From NCBI GenBank assembly GCA_005789975.1, contig SXWC01000088.1, positions 1 to 11,375 on the forward strand: a DNA stretch of 11,375 bases, in the 5' to 3' direction. The position numbers and the translations under genes were made by a program. Under the pieces are notes generated by a model that was given only the letters and a program-made list of their open reading frames with translations, ran no database searches and was not told the DNA's origin. Origin of the DNA: Planctomycetaceae bacterium (GTDB taxonomy: Bacteria > Planctomycetota > Planctomycetia > Pirellulales > UBA1268). Positions 7,029 to 11,375 of this stretch are shown in pieces (within the stretch, counting starts at the first letter, position 1; each line of letters opens with the position of its first letter).

Positions 7029-8310
7029 CGTCGGACGGTGTCCGGAGTTGCTCCACCCGCACGAGGTCGATCCGTCGCCGGGTGGCCGCCAGCACCTCCA
7101 CCGCCGCGCCGTGCGATTCGATCCGGTCGCCGACCTCGGCGATACGGCCGAGTTGGTGGAAGACGAACCCGCCAATCGACTCGAAATCCTCCTCCTCGGG
7201 AAGGTGGATGCCGAGCCGGTCGTTGACCGTCGCGATCCGGACGTGGGCCAGCGCCTCGCAGGCGGTCGGGGAGGTCATGCGGATGCCGTCGGTGAAGGCC
7301 TCGTCGTGCTCATCGGCGATCTCGCCGACGATCTCCTCGAGCGCGTCCTCGATCGTTACCAGGCCGGAGACGCCGCCGAACTCATCCGTCACGATCGCCA
7401 TGTGGGTGTTGCCCCGCTGAAACTCGAGGAGCAGCTTCTGCACGCTCATCGATTCCGGCACGAACCAGGGAGGACGGAGGAGGGGCCGCAGGCTCGGGGC
7501 GGGGCGGTCGGCGGTCGGGGCCGCGAACGCATCGGCGAGCCTGGTGAGCACGTCACGGGTGTGGAGAATCCCGACCACATCGTCGGGTGAACGATCCCAG
7601 ACGGGCAGCCGGGTGTGACCGCTTTCCGCGGCCAGCCGTACGGCCGCCTCCCACGATGTCTCGAGCGGGATCGCGATCGTCTTCGTGCGGGGCGTCATGA
7701 TCGTGGAGACCCGAACCTCGTCGAGGCCGATGATTCCCTTGATCATGTCGCGGGTGGTGCCGGCCAGCCGGCCCTCGCGGTGCGCCTCGTCGACGACGAG
7801 CCGAAACTCGTCCCGCGGCCGCTCGTCGGTCGCCCCTCCGCCGCGACGGCCGAAGGTCGATGCCAGCCTGCCGAGGTGGCCCACGACCGGCGCGATGAAT
7901 CCGACGATCGGTCGCCAGATCGGCCAGGTGGCGACCACGATCCACGGGCCGGCAAAGCGGACCAGCAGCATTGGCAGGACCACCAGGGCGAGCCACACCA
8001 TGCCGATCCAGCTGGTGACCGCCGAAATCTCCAGGGCGAGCGAGCGGTCTCCCGCCGCACGCAACCCCGGAAACGCCAGCAGTGTGGCGCCCACGGCCGC
8101 CATCGCGACGACCGACGCCGCGATGAAGGCGATGGTCTCGCTGCCGGCGATGATCTCGCCATACCGCTCGGGGCGGCCACGGCGTTCGCAGAGTTCCTGG
8201 ATCGTGGTTCGCTGGGCGCCGCGGACGGCGCGGGACTGCACGGCCGCCATGCTCGCGAGCATGAGCAGCACGATCGCCGACTCGACGCCGAGCAGGGCCG
8301 ATTCGCTCAT
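7018..8310 (-). CDS. CorC/HlyC-type CBS-pair membrane protein with divergent DUF21-like domain
   Basis: 430-residue membrane protein of the CNNM/CorC (hemolysin C-like) superfamily, members of which are linked to magnesium or cobalt export. Residues 1-150 carry about four hydrophobic segments (about 8-24, 58-80, 98-118 and 122-147). The CBS pair spans about 200-335, with IMTPRTKTIAI (204-214), GHTRLPVWD (231-239), VVGILHTRDVL (245-255), and then MAIVTDEFGGVSGLVTIEDALEEIVGEI (304-331), the most family-typical stretch. A CorC_HlyC C-terminal domain covers about 345-425 (FESIGGFVFHQLGRI). The GE-x-x-PK motif usual in the DUF21 membrane domain is not present; the matching region reads VVLPMLL. 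The ATG overlaps the ybeY stop (ATGA), with GAGGTG 4 nt upstream. Position after ybeY parallels ybeX/corC of E. coli. Whether it moves ions cannot be told from sequence. Confidence 0.9.
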   Translation of the reverse strand: MSESALLGVESAIVLLMLASMAAVQSRAVRGAQRTTIQELCERRGRPERYGEIIAGSETIAFIAASVVAMAAVGATLLAFPGLRAAGDRSLALEISAVTSWIGMVWLALVVLPMLLVRFAGPWIVVATWPIWRPIVGFIAPVVGHLGRLASTFGRRGGGATDERPRDEFRLVVDEAHREGRLAGTTRDMIKGIIGLDEVRVSTIMTPRTKTIAIPLETSWEAAVRLAAESGHTRLPVWDRSPDDVVGILHTRDVLTRLADAFAAPTADRPAPSLRPLLRPPWFVPESMSVQKLLLEFQRGNTHMAIVTDEFGGVSGLVTIEDALEEIVGEIADEHDEAFTDGIRMTSPTACEALAHVRIATVNDRLGIHLPEEEDFESIGGFVFHQLGRIAEVGDRIESHGAAVEVLAATRRRIDLVRVEQLRTPSDDGR

Positions 8311-8837
8311 CTGGCACCTCGTTGTGGGCGGCCGCGGCGGCCCGACGACGGCGGGCGCGGAAGCCCCGCTGCCGCCATCAGCGTCTGCTCGCGGGCCCGC
8401 ATCCGGCGGCGGTCGGCCGGCTCATGATCGTCCTCGCCGGCCAGATGCAGCAGCCCATGCACCACGTAATAGGCCAGTTCGTGCTTCGGCTGCCAGCCCA
8501 ACTCACGGGCCATCCGGCGGGCGGTTTCGACGCTCACGGCGATGTCGCCCCGCATGGCTCCCGGCGGCCCGCCATCGGAGAGGTCGAACGTGATCACATC
8601 GGTCGGCCCGGGCAGCGCGAGCCAGCGCTCGTGAAGCTCGGCGATGCCGGCGTCGTCGAGCAGCATCAGGCCGATCTCGGCCTCCGCGACGTCGGCGGCG
8701 GCAAGCGCGTCGGCGACCACGCGGCGGAGCCAGCCGCGGTCAACGCGGAGCAGTCGCTGCTTGTCGACGATCTCGACGGTGATGCTCGACGCCCGCCTGC
8801 CCGTCGGGCGTCCGGTGCCTGACCGGCTGCCGCTCAC
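8307..8837 (-). CDS. ybeY: Endoribonuclease YbeY
   Basis: Zinc-dependent single-strand endoribonuclease required for 16S rRNA 3'-end maturation and ribosome quality control. It has 176 residues. The metal-site segment VVHGLLHLAGEDDHE gives His127, His131 and His138, in an H-x3-H-x6-H arrangement; E. coli YbeY has H-x3-H-x5-H. Other family signatures are PTDVITFDL (78-86) and GDIAVSVETARRMA (97-110). The start is a GTG at 8837 whose bases overlap the upstream TGA (GTGA), with AGGA 7 nt before it. No in-frame ATG falls before the conserved body, and the longer frame to 8945 simply reads through the HD gene. The C-terminus has an extra Arg/Pro/Gly-rich tail (about 160-176). Neighbours PhoH and the CorC-like protein match the ybeZ-ybeY-ybeX grouping. 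Confidence 0.93.
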   Translation of the reverse strand: MSGSRSGTGRPTGRRASSITVEIVDKQRLLRVDRGWLRRVVADALAAADVAEAEIGLMLLDDAGIAELHERWLALPGPTDVITFDLSDGGPPGAMRGDIAVSVETARRMARELGWQPKHELAYYVVHGLLHLAGEDDHEPADRRRMRAREQTLMAAAGLPRPPSSGRRGRPQRGAR

Positions 8838-11185
8838 GAGGCAGTCCTCTGGTCGGGATACTTGACGCGGCCGTGGTAGACGGCCGTCAGACTCTTGACG
8901 AGGCTCTGCTCGACGATGCCGAGTTCTTCGAGCGTCAGGCCGCATTCGTCGAACTGGCCGTCGAGCAGCCGCTTCATCGCCAGTTCGTGCACGAGGCTCG
9001 CGATCCGTGCGGGGGTCGGCTCGGTCAGCGTGCGGCTGGCGCTCTCGACCGCGTCGGAGAGCATCATCACCGCCGACTCCCGCGTGGTCGGTTTCGGGCC
9101 CGGGTAGCGGTAGGTCTGTTCATCGACCTCCTCCCCATTCGGGTCGGACTGCGACCGCTCTTCGGCGCGGCGGAAGAAATACTCGACGAGCGTGGTGCCG
9201 TGGTGCTCCGCGATCAGGTCGATGATGGGCTGCGGGAGGTTGTATTGCCGGGCGAGTTCCACGCCCTCTTTGACGTGCGCGACGATGATCAGCGTGCTCA
9301 TCGCCGGGACCAGCGACTCGTGCCGGTTTTCCTTCCCCTGGTTCTCGATGAAGTAGGCCGGCTTGAGCATCTTGCCGACGTCGTGGAAGTAGGCGCCCAC
9401 GCGGACGAGCAGGCCGCGGGCACCGATCGCCTCGGCGGCCGACTCGGCGAGGCTGGCGACGTTGATGGAGTGGTTGTAGGTGCCGGGCGCGCGGCGGACG
9501 AGTTCCTGGAGGAGCGGATGGGCGACGTCGCCCACCTCCAGCAGGCTCAGGTCGGTGAGCACGCCGAAGGTTCGCTCGATGAAGGGGAGCAGGCCCGTCA
9601 TCAGGAAGCCGGCCAGCAGCGTCCAGATGCCGGTGCGGCCCGCCTCGTAGAGCATCTGGGCGTCGAGCGACCTCTCGTCGAGGAGGCCCGTGCCCAGCTG
9701 CGTGAACATGGCCACCGCCCCGGCCCAGAGCCCGACGTAGATGAGCTTGCTGCGGCTGCGGATGCGGCCCATCCAGAAGATCATCGCCGCCGCCGCGGAG
9801 GTGAGCGTGATGTAGGAGGCCAGGCCCCAGCCGAGGCCCACGACCACGACCAGCGCGACCTCCGCCGTGAACAGGAGCGCCAGGTCCTCGTCGTAGGCGA
9901 TCGCCACCGTCATGGCGAACACGAGCAAGGGCACGATTTCCGCCTGCCAGGCGTCGTGGGCGGAGAGCATGCAGAGCACCACGGTCACGACCGAGAGACC
10001 CAGCAGCGTGACGACGTCGCTGATGTCGTCGAGCAGGTGTCGATGGTGGAGGTGGATGTAGAAACCGGAAAGGGCGAACATCGCCGCGCAGAGCCCGAGC
10101 ATCGAGAGCGTGCGGGCGATTCGTTGCCGTGCGTCGCGCTGCCGGAGGTATTCGTCATGCTCGCGACGGAGGAGCACGACCTCGTCGGTCGAGACCGGCA
10201 CGTTGGCCTCCGCCAGGACGTCTCCCAGGGCGTACCGCACGAACTGCGGAGGCGTCTTGGCGATCGCCTCCCGCTTGGCACGGTCGGTGCCGTCGCGGTC
10301 GATCTCGAGAGTTCCCGAGAGCCGCGGTTCGACCCAGGCGTAGACCCGGTCCACGATCGGCCCCTCGCCGAGTTCGTCCTCGAGCCGAGTCTTGAGCCGG
10401 GCCTTGGCCTCGACCAGCACGACGTCCGAGACCTGCACCCGCGTCGTCTCGGCGGCGTTGCCCACGGGATGGACGTCGATTTCGTTCTGGCTCCCCTCGT
10501 CGTAGGCGTGCTGGATCTTCTCCAGGACGCCGCTGTTGACGAGGTCCTGAAACGCCAGGTCGATCGACTTCTCGAAGAGCAGGAGTTTGTCCTTGGTGTC
10601 GATCTGGCCGCGAAACGTCTGGAACTCGCGCTCCGCGTCGGCAATCTGCCCGGTGGCCGGCTGCTCGGCGGGCGGCGCGGCGTCCGGGGCGTCCGGGGCG
10701 ACGGTCGCGTCTTCCGGGATGTCGGGAGGAAGGGTGGCGAGCGCCTCGGCAGCTTCGGGGGCGAACTCGATCCAGGCCTCCTTGATGCCCCCGGTGAGCT
10801 TCTCCGCGGCGGCGATCTCGGCAGCGCGATTCTTGAGGCCGTCGCGAAGGCGGACGACGGGCGCCTTGTCCTGGGTGTAGACGACACGCACCTTGGCCGC
10901 GGCCCGCTCCTGCGCCGTGCGCGTGGCTTCCGGATCGGGGCGTTCGAAGGCGACCCGCGAGACGATCCCGCGGGGCGGCACCCAGCCGAGACGGAAGGGA
11001 AACGGTTCCTCCCATCCCCGGAGCATCACGACGACGACCGCCGCGGCCGCAAGACAGAGGCTCAGGCGGGCAAGCACGGGCGGCTGCGCGATTCGTTCGC
11101 CGAGCGACGTCCAGAAGCCCTGGGGCGCGTCGACGGAACTCCCGCGGCGGGTTCGGCGACGGTTGTGGTTTGCGTTGAGCGCCAT
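8834..11185 (-). CDS. 7TM-HD phosphohydrolase, PgpH/YqfF family (putative c-di-AMP phosphodiesterase)
   Basis: 783-residue membrane protein. It has a basic cytoplasmic N-terminus (about 1-40), one TM helix (41-55), a large extracytoplasmic 7TMR-HDED-type domain (about 56-355) and a membrane region (about 358-540) with roughly six more helices. A cytoplasmic HD domain follows, with likely metal ligands His572, His601-Asp602 (HDVGK), His637, His661-His662 (EHHGT) and Asp711. YRYPGPKPTTRESAVMMLSD (692-711) and DGQFDECGLTLEEL (742-755) are typical of PgpH. Characterised PgpH proteins hydrolyse cyclic di-AMP to pApA; that activity is inferred here. Residues about 155-180 of the outer domain are an Ala/Pro/Asp-rich low-complexity insert. 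The start at 11185 lies 4 nt after the phoH stop; an extension to 11254 would run through phoH. The stop overlaps the ybeY GTG. No diadenylate cyclase gene is in view. Confidence 0.92.
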   Translation of the reverse strand: MALNANHNRRRTRRGSSVDAPQGFWTSLGERIAQPPVLARLSLCLAAAAVVVVMLRGWEEPFPFRLGWVPPRGIVSRVAFERPDPEATRTAQERAAAKVRVVYTQDKAPVVRLRDGLKNRAAEIAAAEKLTGGIKEAWIEFAPEAAEALATLPPDIPEDATVAPDAPDAAPPAEQPATGQIADAEREFQTFRGQIDTKDKLLLFEKSIDLAFQDLVNSGVLEKIQHAYDEGSQNEIDVHPVGNAAETTRVQVSDVVLVEAKARLKTRLEDELGEGPIVDRVYAWVEPRLSGTLEIDRDGTDRAKREAIAKTPPQFVRYALGDVLAEANVPVSTDEVVLLRREHDEYLRQRDARQRIARTLSMLGLCAAMFALSGFYIHLHHRHLLDDISDVVTLLGLSVVTVVLCMLSAHDAWQAEIVPLLVFAMTVAIAYDEDLALLFTAEVALVVVVGLGWGLASYITLTSAAAAMIFWMGRIRSRSKLIYVGLWAGAVAMFTQLGTGLLDERSLDAQMLYEAGRTGIWTLLAGFLMTGLLPFIERTFGVLTDLSLLEVGDVAHPLLQELVRRAPGTYNHSINVASLAESAAEAIGARGLLVRVGAYFHDVGKMLKPAYFIENQGKENRHESLVPAMSTLIIVAHVKEGVELARQYNLPQPIIDLIAEHHGTTLVEYFFRRAEERSQSDPNGEEVDEQTYRYPGPKPTTRESAVMMLSDAVESASRTLTEPTPARIASLVHELAMKRLLDGQFDECGLTLEELGIVEQSLVKSLTAVYHGRVKYPDQRTAS

Positions 11186-11189
11186 GGGG

Positions 11190-11375
11190 CTAGCGGTCGT
11201 AGGCCTCGACGATGCGTTGCACGAGCCGATGCCGGACGATGTCGGCTCCGCCAAGCCGCACCTGGCCGCATCCTTCGACGTTTTGGAGCCGCTCCATCGC
11301 GTCGATCAGGCCGCTCGAGCGGTCCGGTGGAAGGTCGATCTGCGTGATGTCGCCCGAGATCACCATCTTCGAGCC
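11190..11375 (-). CDS. PhoH-family ATPase, C-terminal end (5' end outside window)
   Basis: Only the last 61 residues are visible. They carry the PhoH-typical end: GSKMVISGDITQIDLP (1-16 of the visible part), which contains the nucleotide-binding-domain segment GDxTQxDLP, and the terminal block ADIVRHRLVQRIVEAYD. PhoH/YbeZ proteins are ATPases tied to RNA metabolism, and E. coli YbeZ is linked to YbeY, which fits a ybeY two genes downstream. The Walker A and B motifs lie outside the window, so catalytic competence cannot be judged. The TAG stop is 4 nt before the ATG of the HD gene, with only a weak GAGG about 20 nt upstream for the next start, suggesting reinitiation. Confidence 0.9.
   Translation of the reverse strand, partial: GSKMVISGDITQIDLPPDRSSGLIDAMERLQNVEGCGQVRLGGADIVRHRLVQRIVEAYDR

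Noticed and set aside
8873..11347. Very long plus-strand open frame (824 codons) opposite the HD gene
   Set aside because: It mirrors the codon positions of the minus-strand gene, its product is an Arg/Glu/Asp/Gly-rich composition artefact with no recognisable domain, and the minus-strand product matches a known family end to end. GC-rich coding DNA often leaves such antisense frames open.

Overview
The window is a compact, high-GC bacterial stretch in which every supportable gene lies on the minus strand, so it is described here from right to left (the direction of transcription). The gene set suggests a member of the Planctomycetota or a related diderm lineage. It combines a 7TM-HD phosphohydrolase, a YbeY, a divergent CBS-domain protein, RecO, two outer-membrane lipoproteins (a BamD-like TPR protein and LptE), a dihydropteroate synthase, ProA and a secreted prolyl oligopeptidase. 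The phylum assignment is an inference from gene content and protein style. No rRNA or other taxonomic marker is present.

Right block (11375 to about 6258): the 3' end of a phoH-family gene, a PgpH/YqfF-type membrane HD phosphohydrolase, ybeY, a CorC/HlyC-type CBS protein and recO. The junctions are a 4-nt gap, a GTGA overlap, an ATGA overlap and an 11-nt overlap, so this looks like one translationally coupled operon. It merges the enterobacterial neighbourhood phoH(ybeZ)-ybeY-corC(ybeX) with the Firmicute neighbourhood phoH-yqfF-ybeY...recO.

Middle block (6231 to 4371): a BamD-like TPR lipoprotein and LptE, 26 and 22 nt apart from their upstream neighbours and probably on the same transcript. 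Both are predicted lipoproteins of the cell envelope. A four-copy decamer repeat that begins with the lptE stop codon puts TGA in all three frames. A nested hairpin follows it.

Left block (4253 to 1): folP, which has no Shine-Dalgarno and a TAGACT box 6 nt before its ATG, so it may be leaderless. It is followed by a hairpin and a good intrinsic terminator. After a 154-nt gap comes proA (glutamyl phosphate reductase), which overlaps by ATGA with a signal-peptide-bearing S9A prolyl oligopeptidase that runs off the left edge.

I see no mobile element, CRISPR array, tRNA, rRNA or prophage gene, and no gap over 300 nt without a gene. Most of the window is housekeeping. The items worth a second look are the gene pairings, the short signals between genes, and the divergent membrane domain of the CBS protein.
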